Positions 7,336-15,672 of a stretch of 52,467 nt of DNA are shown here, one piece after another. Under the pieces are notes generated by a model that was given only the letters and a program-made list of their open reading frames with translations, ran no database searches and was not told the origin of the DNA. The DNA is taken from the NCBI GenBank assembly GCA_902798615.1, contig CADBXL010000019.1, forward strand, positions 78,239 through 130,705, in the 5' to 3' direction. This DNA comes from an uncultured Bacteroidales bacterium. GTDB lineage: Bacteria > Bacteroidota > Bacteroidia > Bacteroidales > Bacteroidaceae. Position 1 is the stretch's first letter. Every line of letters begins with the position of its first letter. Position numbers and translations under genes: made by a program.

Positions 7336-7502
7336 ATCTTATGGTTTTTGAAGTTTAATATTAATATTTCACTCAACTTTCACATTGCTCAAGTTGAAGA
7401 TATTGTAAATATGTTTATTCTCGTTTGCAAAAATAGTATTTTATTTCCAAACGTGCAAGAAAAGCAGGTGGAAAATGTTTTTGAAAGACTCATTTTTGCT
7501 TT

Positions 7503-10265
7503 TTAATGTGCTTCTAACCAGTTGCTGCCCCAACCGCAGTCGGCAATCAGGGGAACTCGCAGAGTAGCAGCATTTTGCATCTCTTCGAGCACAATTTGTT
7601 TCACGTGAAACTTTTCCTCTGGGATTACGGAGAAGTTAAGTTCGTCGTGTACCTGTAGTATCATTTTTGAGCGTATGTTCTCTTTTTTGAAACGCTCGTA
7701 GATGCGTATCATAGCTATCTTGATGATATCGGCTGCTGTGCCTTGGATAGGGGCGTTGATGGCATTACGCTCAGCAACGGCACGTACTGTTCCGTTGTGG
7801 GAGTTGATGTCGGGAAGGTATCTGCGACGATGGTACAAGGTCTCTGCATAGCCTTTTTCCGACACTCGTTTCTTACTGTCTTCCATGAATTGCTGAATGC
7901 CTGGGAAGGTCTCGAAATATCCGTCAATCAAGGCTTTAGCCTCTGCGCGGTCAATACCCATGTTCTGTGCAAGACCGAAGACAGATATGCCGTAGATAAT
8001 ACCGAAGTTTGCTCGCTTTGCCTTGGCGCGTTCATCCTTTGTAACCTCTTCAATAGGCTTATGGAATATCTTGGCAGAGGTGGCTGCATGGATGTCGGCA
8101 TCGCTTGTGAAAGCCTCAATCATATTCTCGTCTCCTGACATAGAAGCCATCACACGAAGCTCGATTTGTGAGTAGTCGGCAGAGAAGAATTCCTGTCCTT
8201 CCTCTGGTATGATGGTCTTGCGTATTTCCTTGCCATCCTCACCACGAACAGGTATGTTCTGGAGGTTAGGATCAGAGGATGATAGTCGGCCTGTTGTGGT
8301 GACACATTGGTTGAATGATGTGTGTATGTGTCCGGTACGTGGATTTATCAGTTTTGGCAACGCATCTACGTAAGTGCCAATGAGTTTCTTCAATCCGCGA
8401 TAGGTCAGTATTTTCTCTACGATAGGGTGCTTGCTGCTGAGTTGCTGAAGCACTTCCTCGGAGGTCTGATACTGTCCTGTCTTTGTCTTCTTTGCCTTGT
8501 CAATAATTTGTAGTTTTCCGAAGAGGATATCGCCAACCTGACGGGGAGAGGATATGTTGAATTCCTGTCCGGCAAACTCGTAGATTTCTTTCTCAAGCTG
8601 AAGCATACGCTCGTTGAAGGTAAGGCGTACTTCATCGAGAGCCTTTGTGTCGAGCTTGACACCAGTATATTCCATATCGGCAAGGATAGGGACGAGAGGC
8701 ATCTCGATGTTATGGAACAGTTCCACGGCTCCAACCTCCTTGAGCTTTGGCTCGAGCATGTTCTTCAGTCGCAGGGTGATGTCGGCATCTTCTGCTGCAT
8801 AGTTACAGATCTCGGCAGGGGAGAGGTCGCGCATGTTTTTTTGTCTCGGACCTTTCGGACCTATGAGTTCTTCGATGTGGATGGTTTGATATTTCAGAAG
8901 AGTCTCCGCCATATAGTCCATATTGTTCTCGCGACCCGGGGTGATGAGATAGTGAGCTATCATCGTGTCCCAAAGAGGAGCTTTGACCTCAATTCCGTAA
9001 TTTTTCAGTACTTCAATATCGTACTTAGAATTTTGACCAATTTTTACAATATTTTCACTTTCATAAACATTCTTAAAAATGTTTACAATTCTTAACGCTT
9101 CTTCACGTTTTGGAGGAACAGCAACATAATACGCCTCTTTTTCCTTCAAAGCAAAACTTAAACCTACTAATTCCGCGTCGATAGCGTTAATTGAGGTGGT
9201 TTCGGTGTCGAATGCCACTTCTTTGTTTGTAACAATAAGTTCAGAAAGTTTTCGTGCATCTTCTTCTGTTTCAATAAGATGATATTTTGCACCAGATGTT
9301 TTAAAAGTTTCGAAAGAAGGATTTTCGAAAAAGCCTTGACCGCTCGCCGTGGATTCTTCAAAAAGATTCAGTTGCATATTCACAACTTTTGCTTTTTTAT
9401 CAGTTTTTTTCAGAATGCGATCGGCAAGTGACTTAAATTCCAAATCTGTAAAAATTTCACGAAGGCGGTTTTCGTCAGGTTCGGAAACTTTCATCTCATC
9501 GAATGAGATTGATACGGGAACATCTTGTCGGATGGTGGCTAGGAACTTTGACATCTTTATGTCTTCTCTTGCACCTTCAACTTTTTCGCGCATCTTTCCC
9601 TTGATTTGGTCGGTGGAGGAGAGGAGGCCTTCGATGCTGCCAAACTCCTTGATGAGTTTTACGGCTGTCTTTTCTCCCACTCCCGGACAACCAGGGAAGT
9701 TATCTGATGAATCGCCCATGAGTCCTAAGAGGTCGATGACTTGGGCGGTATTATCTATTCCGTATTTCTCGCAAACCTCTTTTGGTCCCATGATGTCGTA
9801 GCCACCACCATGACGCGGACGATACATGAACACGTTGTCGGTTACGAGTTGGGCATAGTCCTTATCGGGCGTAACCATATAGGTTTGCATTCCCTCAAGG
9901 TCTGCCTTATGGGCTATTGTTCCTATGATGTCGTCAGCCTCAAAGCCGTCAACCTGAATAACTGGAATATGGAAAGCGTTGAGAATATCCTTGATGATAG
10001 GTATAGACATTTTGATGTCTTCCGGGGTCTCCTGACGCTGTGCTTTATAGGCAGGAAAAGTCTCATGACGGAAGGTCTTTCCGTGGTCGAAGGCAACGGC
10101 AAAATGTGTTGGTTTCTCCTTCGTAAGAACCTCGTTAAGAGTGTTACAGAAGCCCATGACTGTGCTTGTGTTCATACCCTTTGAGTTGATACGAGGAGCA
10201 TTTATGAATGCGTAATAGCTACGATAGATAATTGCGTAGGCGTCGAGAAGAAAGAGTTTATCCAT
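7503..10265 (-). CDS. polA: DNA polymerase I
   Basis: 920 residues, full length. The 5' nuclease domain is residues 1-~290 (FLLDAYAIIYRSYYAF; DKDYAQL; GLMGDSSDNFPG). The 3'-5' exonuclease domain follows from ~335, with the metal-binding FDTETT intact, so proofreading is probably active. The family A polymerase domain fills the C-terminal half: TGRLSSSDPNLQNIP, DYSQIELRVMA (motif A), the RAKRANFGIIYG O-helix (motif B) and QVHDELNF (motif C). It fills gaps in excision repair and removes Okazaki primers. It is monocistronic, read towards the toxin-antitoxin region, with its own promoter near 10286. A parS-type site lies inside its 3' coding region, over the codons for FHVKQ. Confidence 0.98.
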   Translation of the reverse strand: MDKLFLLDAYAIIYRSYYAFINAPRINSKGMNTSTVMGFCNTLNEVLTKEKPTHFAVAFDHGKTFRHETFPAYKAQRQETPEDIKMSIPIIKDILNAFHIPVIQVDGFEADDIIGTIAHKADLEGMQTYMVTPDKDYAQLVTDNVFMYRPRHGGGYDIMGPKEVCEKYGIDNTAQVIDLLGLMGDSSDNFPGCPGVGEKTAVKLIKEFGSIEGLLSSTDQIKGKMREKVEGAREDIKMSKFLATIRQDVPVSISFDEMKVSEPDENRLREIFTDLEFKSLADRILKKTDKKAKVVNMQLNLFEESTASGQGFFENPSFETFKTSGAKYHLIETEEDARKLSELIVTNKEVAFDTETTSINAIDAELVGLSFALKEKEAYYVAVPPKREEALRIVNIFKNVYESENIVKIGQNSKYDIEVLKNYGIEVKAPLWDTMIAHYLITPGRENNMDYMAETLLKYQTIHIEELIGPKGPRQKNMRDLSPAEICNYAAEDADITLRLKNMLEPKLKEVGAVELFHNIEMPLVPILADMEYTGVKLDTKALDEVRLTFNERMLQLEKEIYEFAGQEFNISSPRQVGDILFGKLQIIDKAKKTKTGQYQTSEEVLQQLSSKHPIVEKILTYRGLKKLIGTYVDALPKLINPRTGHIHTSFNQCVTTTGRLSSSDPNLQNIPVRGEDGKEIRKTIIPEEGQEFFSADYSQIELRVMASMSGDENMIEAFTSDADIHAATSAKIFHKPIEEVTKDERAKAKRANFGIIYGISVFGLAQNMGIDRAEAKALIDGYFETFPGIQQFMEDSKKRVSEKGYAETLYHRRRYLPDINSHNGTVRAVAERNAINAPIQGTAADIIKIAMIRIYERFKKENIRSKMILQVHDELNFSVIPEEKFHVKQIVLEEMQNAATLRVPLIADCGWGSNWLEAH
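7597..7612. promoter_or_regulatory. parS-like ParB-binding site (15 of 16 bases)
   Basis: TGTTTCACGTGAAACT differs from the conserved parS consensus TGTTNCACGTGAAACA only at the last base. It lies within the polA coding sequence. Two exact sites are at 14825 and 15574. Confidence 0.75.
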
Positions 10266-10285
10266 ATTTATTGTTTATATTTCTG

Positions 10286-10293
10286 CAAAATTA
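10286..10293 (-). promoter_or_regulatory. -7 element of the polA promoter
   Basis: TAATTTTG on the minus strand, 20 bases upstream of the polA start codon, fits TAnnTTTG. A -33 TTTG at normal spacing is not obvious. Confidence 0.5.
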
Positions 10294-10325
10294 ATAATAA
10301 AAAATTAAAAACTCGTATAACTTGC

Positions 10326-10355
10326 TTTGAAAACCAAATTATTTATGTAATTTTG
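10326..10355 (+). promoter_or_regulatory. Promoter of the polyprenyl synthetase gene
   Basis: TTTG (10326-10329), an 18-base spacer, then TAATTTTG (10348-10355): a good Bacteroidetes -33/-7 promoter ending 18 bases before the ATG at 10374. Confidence 0.7.
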
Positions 10356-10373
10356 TAACAAATTTAAGAACCA

Positions 10374-11351
10374 ATGGATTATTTAGCTCTAATTCGTAAA
10401 CCAATTGATACTGAACTTCAGGAGTTCATAAGTCTTTTCAACGATTCTCTTTCACATACTGACGGTATGCTTGAGACTGTTCTCGACCATATACGTCAGC
10501 GTGCAGGAAAGCGTATGCGTCCTATGCTCATTCTCCTCACGGCAAAATGCTTTGGAGAGGTGAATGAATCAACGCAGAGAGCGGCCGTAGGACTTGAGCT
10601 TCTGCATACTGCATCACTTGTTCATGATGATGTTGTGGATGAGTCGGGAGAGCGTCGCGGACAGAAATCGGTTAATGCTCTTTACGATAATAAGGTGGCC
10701 GTATTGGTTGGTGACTATATCCTTTCAACGGCTCTTCTTAACGTTTCCCTTACCGGTTCTCAGCCTATCGTTTCATACCTTGCGCGTCTTGGTCAGACGC
10801 TTGCAAACGGAGAGATTCTTCAGCTTACAAGCAACGGTGGTGAGACTATCTGCGAAGAGACATATTACGAGGTTATAAAGCAAAAGACAGCCGCTCTTTT
10901 CGAGGCTTGCTGCGCTATGGGTGCTATGAGCGCCGGAGCTTCCGAGGAGGATATTATTGCGGCTCGTGAGTTTGGTCAGAAGCTTGGTATCATCTTCCAG
11001 ATTCGTGATGATATCTTTGACTATTACGACTCTGATGAAATAGGAAAGCCAACGGGAAATGATATGGCAGAGGGAAAGCTTACCTTACCTGTTATCCATG
11101 CTGTTCTCTCAACCCAGAATCCAGAGATGCTTACTATCGCATACAAGGTAAAACAGCATGAGGTTACGAAGGAAGAGATTGCTCAGCTTGTTGCTTTCAC
11201 GAAGGAGAATGGCGGTATAGAATACGCCGAAGATACAATGGAAAGATTGCGCGAAGAGTGCCTTTCATTTGTTGAGGATAGGGTAGGAGATGAAGCCCTA
11301 AAATCCTCTTTTACCGCTTATGTGGATTATGTGATTGGGAGAAAATTATAA
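10374..11351 (+). CDS. Trans-polyprenyl diphosphate synthase (octaprenyl/solanesyl type)
   Basis: 325 residues. Condenses isopentenyl diphosphate onto allylic diphosphates to make a long isoprenoid chain, most likely the menaquinone side chain. Both Asp-rich motifs are present: HDDVVDESGERRG (first, residues ~84-96) and RDDIFDYYDSDEIGKPTGND (second, ~216-235). GKRMRPML and the VLVGDYIL segment are also typical. Length fits the IspB/heptaprenyl synthase class rather than a short-chain farnesyl synthase. It has its own promoter and a strong terminator. Menaquinone is the usual electron donor for the fumarate reductase encoded 6.5 kb downstream, which gives it a likely role in this anaerobe. Exact chain length cannot be read from sequence. 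Confidence 0.93.
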   Translation: MDYLALIRKPIDTELQEFISLFNDSLSHTDGMLETVLDHIRQRAGKRMRPMLILLTAKCFGEVNESTQRAAVGLELLHTASLVHDDVVDESGERRGQKSVNALYDNKVAVLVGDYILSTALLNVSLTGSQPIVSYLARLGQTLANGEILQLTSNGGETICEETYYEVIKQKTAALFEACCAMGAMSAGASEEDIIAAREFGQKLGIIFQIRDDIFDYYDSDEIGKPTGNDMAEGKLTLPVIHAVLSTQNPEMLTIAYKVKQHEVTKEEIAQLVAFTKENGGIEYAEDTMERLREECLSFVEDRVGDEALKSSFTAYVDYVIGRKL

Positions 11352-11505
11352 GCCCACCCAGGCCCTCCCAAAGGGAGGGATGCGATATAGTAATGCCGCT
11401 TATGGTAGTTCGTTGTGAACCATTCCATAAGCGGCATTTTTTATGTTGCGTTTAAGCGAAATTACTATAAAACATCCTTCCCTTTGGGAAGGCTTGGTTA
11501 GGCTT
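11351..11505. repeat. Inverted pair of GGG/CCC palindromic repeats around a terminator
   Basis: GCCCTCCCAAAGGGAGGGATG (within 11362-11382) and CATCCTTCCCTTTGGGAAGGC (11473-11493) are inverted copies of one palindrome; their flanks AGCCCACCCAG and CTTGGTTAGGCT also correspond. They bracket the terminator at 11392. Relatives occur at 14960, 17280, 22464 and 25842. Confidence 0.6.
11392..11446 (+). terminator. Intrinsic terminator between convergent genes
   Basis: AATGCCGCTTATGG (11392-11405) pairs perfectly with CCATAAGCGGCATT (11425-11438), with a further GTTC/GAAC pairing inside the loop, then TTTTTAT. It ends transcription of the polyprenyl synthase and may also serve deoC. Confidence 0.85.
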
Positions 11506-12404
11506 TAGAAGAACTTAATCTCTTCTCCCTCTATCTCAGAGAGAAGGAGATTAGCTAGTCTTGAAGTACCGAGACGGAGATATTTGTTTGTGAGCCATTT
11601 CTCGCCCAGAACCTCTTTTACGATGGTGTAGTAGATAATTGCATCCATAACGGTATTGAGGCCGCCAGCGGGCTTGAAACCAATCTGAATACCTGTCTTT
11701 TCGTAGTATTCCTTGATAGCCTGACACATTACGTATGCAGCCTCTGGAGTTGCGCTTATCTTCTCCTTGCCTGTACTTGTCTTGATGTAATCAGCACCGG
11801 CATACATAGCAAGAATAGAAGCCTTCTTGATGTTGCTTGCTGTTCCCAGGCATCCTGTTTCGAGAATAACCTTCATAGGAACATTCTCTCCGCAGATAGC
11901 CTTCAGCTCGCTTATCTCATCGCATACGCCCTCGATATCTCCGCTAAGGAACTTGCCCACAGGCATCACGATATCAATCTCTGTGGCGCCGTCTTTTACT
12001 GCAAGGGCCGTCTCTGCCACCTTTACCTCAATACGCGCCTGAGAGCTCGGAAATGAGCCGGAAACGCATGCTATCTCTACGCCTTCTACTTCGAGCGTGT
12101 CCTTTACTATCTCTGCAAAGCAAGGATACACGCAGATTGTGGCAACGTGGGGGAGGTTAGGGTACTCGTTGTCGAAAGCATTTACTCGCTCTGTGAATGC
12201 CATTACAGATACGTCGCTGTCGGTTGGTTTCAGAGTTGTGAGTTCTATGCTTCCGAAGAGGAATTTCTTCACGTCAAGAGTGTCGTTCTCCGGCACTTTT
12301 GTAGCGATGATATCTCTTACCTTTGCCTTAATATTGGCATCGTTGAGCTCGCAATTATACTGGGATAATGCCTGCTCGTACTTTGAATTTTCTTTTATTT
12401 CCAT
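11505..12404 (-). CDS. deoC: Deoxyribose-phosphate aldolase
   Basis: 299 residues. Cleaves 2-deoxyribose 5-phosphate to acetaldehyde and glyceraldehyde 3-phosphate in deoxynucleoside salvage. The Schiff-base lysine lies in ADYIKTSTGK (residues ~204-213), with the preceding barrel strands (TEIDIVMPVG; VPMKVILETG) and the later GFKPAGGL. The N-terminal ~60 residues are an extension seen in longer Bacteroidetes DeoC proteins. It runs with dtd, uvrC, apt and mnmG on the minus strand; the 37-base gap to dtd holds a 7-bp tandem array. Whether all five are one transcript is not clear. Confidence 0.95.
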   Translation of the reverse strand: MEIKENSKYEQALSQYNCELNDANIKAKVRDIIATKVPENDTLDVKKFLFGSIELTTLKPTDSDVSVMAFTERVNAFDNEYPNLPHVATICVYPCFAEIVKDTLEVEGVEIACVSGSFPSSQARIEVKVAETALAVKDGATEIDIVMPVGKFLSGDIEGVCDEISELKAICGENVPMKVILETGCLGTASNIKKASILAMYAGADYIKTSTGKEKISATPEAAYVMCQAIKEYYEKTGIQIGFKPAGGLNTVMDAIIYYTIVKEVLGEKWLTNKYLRLGTSRLANLLLSEIEGEEIKFF

Positions 12405-12405
12405 C

Positions 12406-12454
12406 TTTACTCTTTATACTTTCTACTTTACACTTTCAACTTTACTCTTTATTC
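12406..12454. repeat. 7-bp tandem array, seven units
   Basis: Units TTTACTC, TTTATAC, TTTCTAC, TTTACAC, TTTCAAC, TTTACTC and TTTATTC follow each other without a gap, with C at every seventh base. The array fills the deoC-dtd junction and runs 13 bases into the 3' end of dtd. Other arrays of the same period are at 22346, 23048, 25926, 26132, 26271, 26808 and 40783. Confidence 0.8.
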
Positions 12455-12894
12455 TTTGTATCCATACAGATTGTGACAGGTCCGTCATTTAGCAGTTCTA
12501 CCTTCATATCAGCCCCGAACTCACCAGTCTCTATATGTTTGCCCGTCTCTGCCTCTAAAGCCTTGCAGAACGCCTCATATAGGGGAATAGAGATGTTGTG
12601 TGGAGCAGCCTTCAGCCATGAAGGACGATTGCCTTTCTTGTAGCTTGCCATAAGGGTGAATTGAGACACTACAAGACAGTTGCCGTCAACGTCCATTACG
12701 GAACGGTTCATAACGCCGTTCTCGTCGTCGAAAATACGTAGCTTGGATATCTTACCCACGAGCCAGTCGATGTCCTCTTGTGTGTCGTCTGACTGTACTC
12801 CAAGAAGAATCAACAGACCCTGTTCTATCTTTCCTTTTACCTCTCCGTCAATAGTGACGGATGCATGCTTTACTCTTTGTATTACAGTTCTCAT
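12442..12894 (-). CDS. dtd: D-aminoacyl-tRNA deacylase
   Basis: 150 residues. Hydrolyses D-aminoacyl-tRNAs, preventing misincorporation. The start MRTVIQRVKHASVTIDGEV, the SQFTLMA motif (residues ~78-84) and the cross-subunit Gly-Pro motif NDGPVTI near residues 136-142 are all diagnostic of DTD. Length is typical. The C-terminal codons overlap a 7-bp tandem array, so the tail after VTI is partly repeat-derived. Confidence 0.95.
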   Translation of the reverse strand: MRTVIQRVKHASVTIDGEVKGKIEQGLLILLGVQSDDTQEDIDWLVGKISKLRIFDDENGVMNRSVMDVDGNCLVVSQFTLMASYKKGNRPSWLKAAPHNISIPLYEAFCKALEAETGKHIETGEFGADMKVELLNDGPVTICMDTKNKE

Positions 12895-12961
12895 GTTGCA
12901 AAGATAATAATTATTTGTCGAATAGAAAAATAATAGGAGTTAAAAAGTAAATAGTAAATTA

Positions 12962-14818
12962 TCAAAAGATACTTAATGCTTCTTTAACGATTCTTGCCTT
13001 TGCCTTGCCTATAACTTCTGCTATTGCATCTTCATCAGCCTCCTTGATTCTCTTGACGCTCTTGAAGGCTTTTAAGAGGGCTTCCTTCGTTGCTTTTCCT
13101 ATGCCTTTGATGTCGTCAAGCTCTGAGTGTAAAGCGTGCTTAGAGCGCTTATCTCGGTGGAAGGTTATAGCATACCTATGAACCTCATCTTGAAGCTGTG
13201 TGAGTACGTGGAATAGCTCGCTATTAGTCTTTAGTTGGATGGTCTTTGGAGGGAATCCGAACAGGAGTTCATTAGTACGGTGCTTATCGTTCTTTGCAAG
13301 ACCGGCAATAGGGATGTTAAGGTGCAGAGTGTCTTCTACAATTTCACGGACAACATTCATCTGACCAATACCTCCATCGCATACGATAAGGTCTGGAAAT
13401 CGTATGTCCTCGTTCTCTGGATCCTGCTCTTTTTCTTCTTTTATTCTGCCGTATCTTCTCAAAACAACCTCCTGCATAGAGGCGTAGTCGTCAGGACCTG
13501 TAACGGTCTTTATATTGTACTTTCGATAGTCTTTCTTTGAAGGCTTCATTCCCTTGAAAACAACACATCCTGCAACTGCGTCAGTACCCGAAATGTTGGA
13601 GTTATCGAATGCCTCTATCTGGTACGGCATCTTGTCTAATCCGAGCTTCTCTTGCAGTTCCTTCATCAAGCGCACGGACTTCTGCTCAGGATTGAGCTTA
13701 TCAGCCTGTTTAAGGCGGTCAAAACGGTATTGCTTGCAGTTCATCTGCGACAGTTCCAACAAGTGTTTCTTATCGCCTCTTTGAGGCACAAAAAGCGTGG
13801 CGTTCGGGATGGTCCATTCCATCTCCATAGGCACTATTATTTCCTTTGCTGTAGAATGGAATCTGTTGCGTATCTCAGGTATTGCCTGTAGAAGCAATTC
13901 CTCGTCTGTCTCGTCGAGCTTACGCTTGTATTCGAAGGTGAAGCTCTGGTTTATCGTACCATTAGTTACGTGCAGATAATTGATAAAGGCGTTGTGCTTG
14001 TTTTCATCGTCGTCGATGCTGAAAACATCCACGTCTGTTATGGTATGGGATACTACCTCGCTCTTGGCACAGAACTGGTCGATGAGAAGGTATTTCTGCT
14101 TTAATACCTCAGCTTCTTCGAACTTCATTTCCTCGGCTTTTTGCATCATCTGCTCGTAGATAATCTTGCTAAGCTCTCGGGTATTTCCTTTAAGAATCTC
14201 CCTTGCCATGCGGATATTCTCCTGGTATTCGTCGTAAGACTGCTTGTTGATGCAAGGAGCTCCACAGTTCTTTATATGGTATTCCAGACATGCCTTGTAT
14301 TTGTTTTTCTCGATTCCTTCGCGTGTTATAGGCATTCTGCAAGTACGTGGATGGTATAGTTTCTTTATTAGTTCCAGTATCGTGTACATAGAGCCAATAT
14401 GGGAGTATGGACCATAAAACGTGCCAAACTTGCGGTTTATCTGCCTTGTTTTGAAGATACGAGGGAATAATTCGTTGGTTACAACGATGCTTGGATATGT
14501 TTTTCCGTCTTTTAGGAGAACATTATATCTTGGATTGTATTTCTTGATAAGAGAATTCTCGAGTAAAAGGGCGTCTTCTTCGGTATTTACCACGGTATAG
14601 GTTATGTTGTGTATTTTACTAACCAATACTTTTGTCTTGAATCTATCGACTTCCTTGTGGAAATAGGACGAAACTCTGCGCTTTAGGTTCTTTGCCTTTC
14701 CTACATATATAATAGTTCCTTCGGAATCGTAGTATTGGTACGACCCCGGCTTTTCTGGCATTGATAGAACAATACTCTTTAATTTTTCGAGCCTAGCTAT
14801 GTTCTCTTCTTTTGTCAT
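12962..14818 (-). CDS. uvrC: Excinuclease ABC subunit C
   Basis: 618 residues, the dual-incision nuclease of nucleotide excision repair. The N-terminal GIY-YIG nuclease domain reads KPGSYQYYDSEGTIIYVGKA with LKRRVSSYF. A UVR motif for UvrB contact lies near residues 205-240 (KAEEMKFEEAEVLKQKY). The RNase H-like second nuclease domain has IEAFDNSNISGTDAV, and a C-terminal helix-hairpin-helix has LDDIKGIGKATKEALLKAF. Intact and of normal length. A perfect parS site begins six bases upstream of its start codon. Confidence 0.97.
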   Translation of the reverse strand: MTKEENIARLEKLKSIVLSMPEKPGSYQYYDSEGTIIYVGKAKNLKRRVSSYFHKEVDRFKTKVLVSKIHNITYTVVNTEEDALLLENSLIKKYNPRYNVLLKDGKTYPSIVVTNELFPRIFKTRQINRKFGTFYGPYSHIGSMYTILELIKKLYHPRTCRMPITREGIEKNKYKACLEYHIKNCGAPCINKQSYDEYQENIRMAREILKGNTRELSKIIYEQMMQKAEEMKFEEAEVLKQKYLLIDQFCAKSEVVSHTITDVDVFSIDDDENKHNAFINYLHVTNGTINQSFTFEYKRKLDETDEELLLQAIPEIRNRFHSTAKEIIVPMEMEWTIPNATLFVPQRGDKKHLLELSQMNCKQYRFDRLKQADKLNPEQKSVRLMKELQEKLGLDKMPYQIEAFDNSNISGTDAVAGCVVFKGMKPSKKDYRKYNIKTVTGPDDYASMQEVVLRRYGRIKEEKEQDPENEDIRFPDLIVCDGGIGQMNVVREIVEDTLHLNIPIAGLAKNDKHRTNELLFGFPPKTIQLKTNSELFHVLTQLQDEVHRYAITFHRDKRSKHALHSELDDIKGIGKATKEALLKAFKSVKRIKEADEDAIAEVIGKAKARIVKEALSIF

Positions 14819-14824
14819 AGTTAA

Positions 14825-14840
14825 TGTTTCACGTGAAACA
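14825..14840. promoter_or_regulatory. parS site (exact consensus)
   Basis: TGTTTCACGTGAAACA is a perfect 16-bp match to parS, the ParB/Spo0J target, between uvrC and apt. Part of a group of three within 8 kb. Confidence 0.92.
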
Positions 14841-14959
14841 CGATATTCTTTAAAGTTTTATATATCAGCAATTTACTGATGTTACGAACGTAACACTATA
14901 ATGTGAAACTTCGGTGTTTTCGGGGTTTTTGTGTTTCGACTTTAATATGGTCCTATAAT

Positions 14960-14983
14960 AAAAAAGCCTCCCTGTAGGGGAGG
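14960..14983 (-). terminator. Intrinsic terminator of apt
   Basis: On the minus strand CCTCCCC pairs with the AGGGAGG segment around TAC, followed by CTTTTTT. It is built from the same GGG/CCC palindrome type found elsewhere in the window, and begins about 14 bases after the apt stop codon. The rest of 14841-14959 is AT-rich; I see nothing else in it. Confidence 0.75.
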
Positions 14984-14996
14984 TGGTGATTGAGTC

Positions 14997-15530
14997 TTAT
15001 ACGACCATAAGCGTTGAAATCTCAGTATCAGTATCAGCGAAAACATCGCGACCGTGAAGTCCTTCAATCGTTAGTTCTATGATGAAACTGATGTAAATCT
15101 TCTTTGGATGGAATTTTTTCACCAATTCGTATGCTGCACGCATACTTCCTCCAGTTGCAAGAAGGTCATCATGAATGAGAACGACGTCATTTTCACCGAT
15201 AGAATCGCTAATCATGCAAATAGTGTCTTTGCCGTATTCCTTGGTGTAATCGTGAGAAATCACGTTTCCTGGCAGTTTTCCCGGCTTACGTGCCATAACA
15301 AAGCCTGCGTTAAGTTCTGAGGCTACTACAGGACCGAGTAAGAAACCTCGACTTTCCAAGCCTACAACCTTTGTTATTCCCTTGTCCTTGTAAATATCCA
15401 CGACTTCATCGCGCATAATATGAAGACATTCAGGGTTGTTGAATAATGTGCTGATATCCTGAAACTGTATTCCAGGAATAGGAAAATCTGGAATTACCCG
15501 CAGATTCTTTAATAGGGTAGGATTGTTCAT
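14997..15530 (-). CDS. apt: Adenine phosphoribosyltransferase
   Basis: 177 residues. Converts adenine and PRPP to AMP in purine salvage. GLESRGFLLGPVVA lies near residues 58-71, and the PRPP-binding loop VVLIHDDLLATGGSMRAA near 116-133, where the usual acidic pair before LLATGG appears as DD. The N-terminal IPDFPIPGIQFQDISTL is the standard APRT opening. Flanked by two exact parS sites, with a terminator directly after its stop codon. Confidence 0.96.
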   Translation of the reverse strand: MNNPTLLKNLRVIPDFPIPGIQFQDISTLFNNPECLHIMRDEVVDIYKDKGITKVVGLESRGFLLGPVVASELNAGFVMARKPGKLPGNVISHDYTKEYGKDTICMISDSIGENDVVLIHDDLLATGGSMRAAYELVKKFHPKKIYISFIIELTIEGLHGRDVFADTDTEISTLMVV

Positions 15531-15573
15531 TGCTATGATATTTTTTGTACTTTATTCCTAATTATATATTAGT

Positions 15574-15589
15574 TGTTCCACGTGAAACA
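15574..15589. promoter_or_regulatory. parS site (exact consensus)
   Basis: TGTTCCACGTGAAACA matches TGTTNCACGTGAAACA at every fixed base. It lies between apt and mnmG, 749 bp from the site at 14825. Confidence 0.92.
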
Positions 15590-15615
15590 CTTTCTCTTTA
15601 TCTAACTCTACAGTA

Positions 15616-15668
15616 GGTCCGTTATAGGTCCGTTATAAATCCGTTGTAAGTCCGTTCCATAAGAACGG
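15616..15668. repeat. 11-bp-period array, TCCGTT type
   Basis: TCCGTT occurs at 15618, 15629, 15640 and 15651, strictly 11 bp apart, then one complementary unit (AACGG at 15664-15668). The core is the same as in the array at 2621. It sits just downstream of the mnmG stop codon. Confidence 0.78.
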
Positions 15669-15672
15669 CGTT

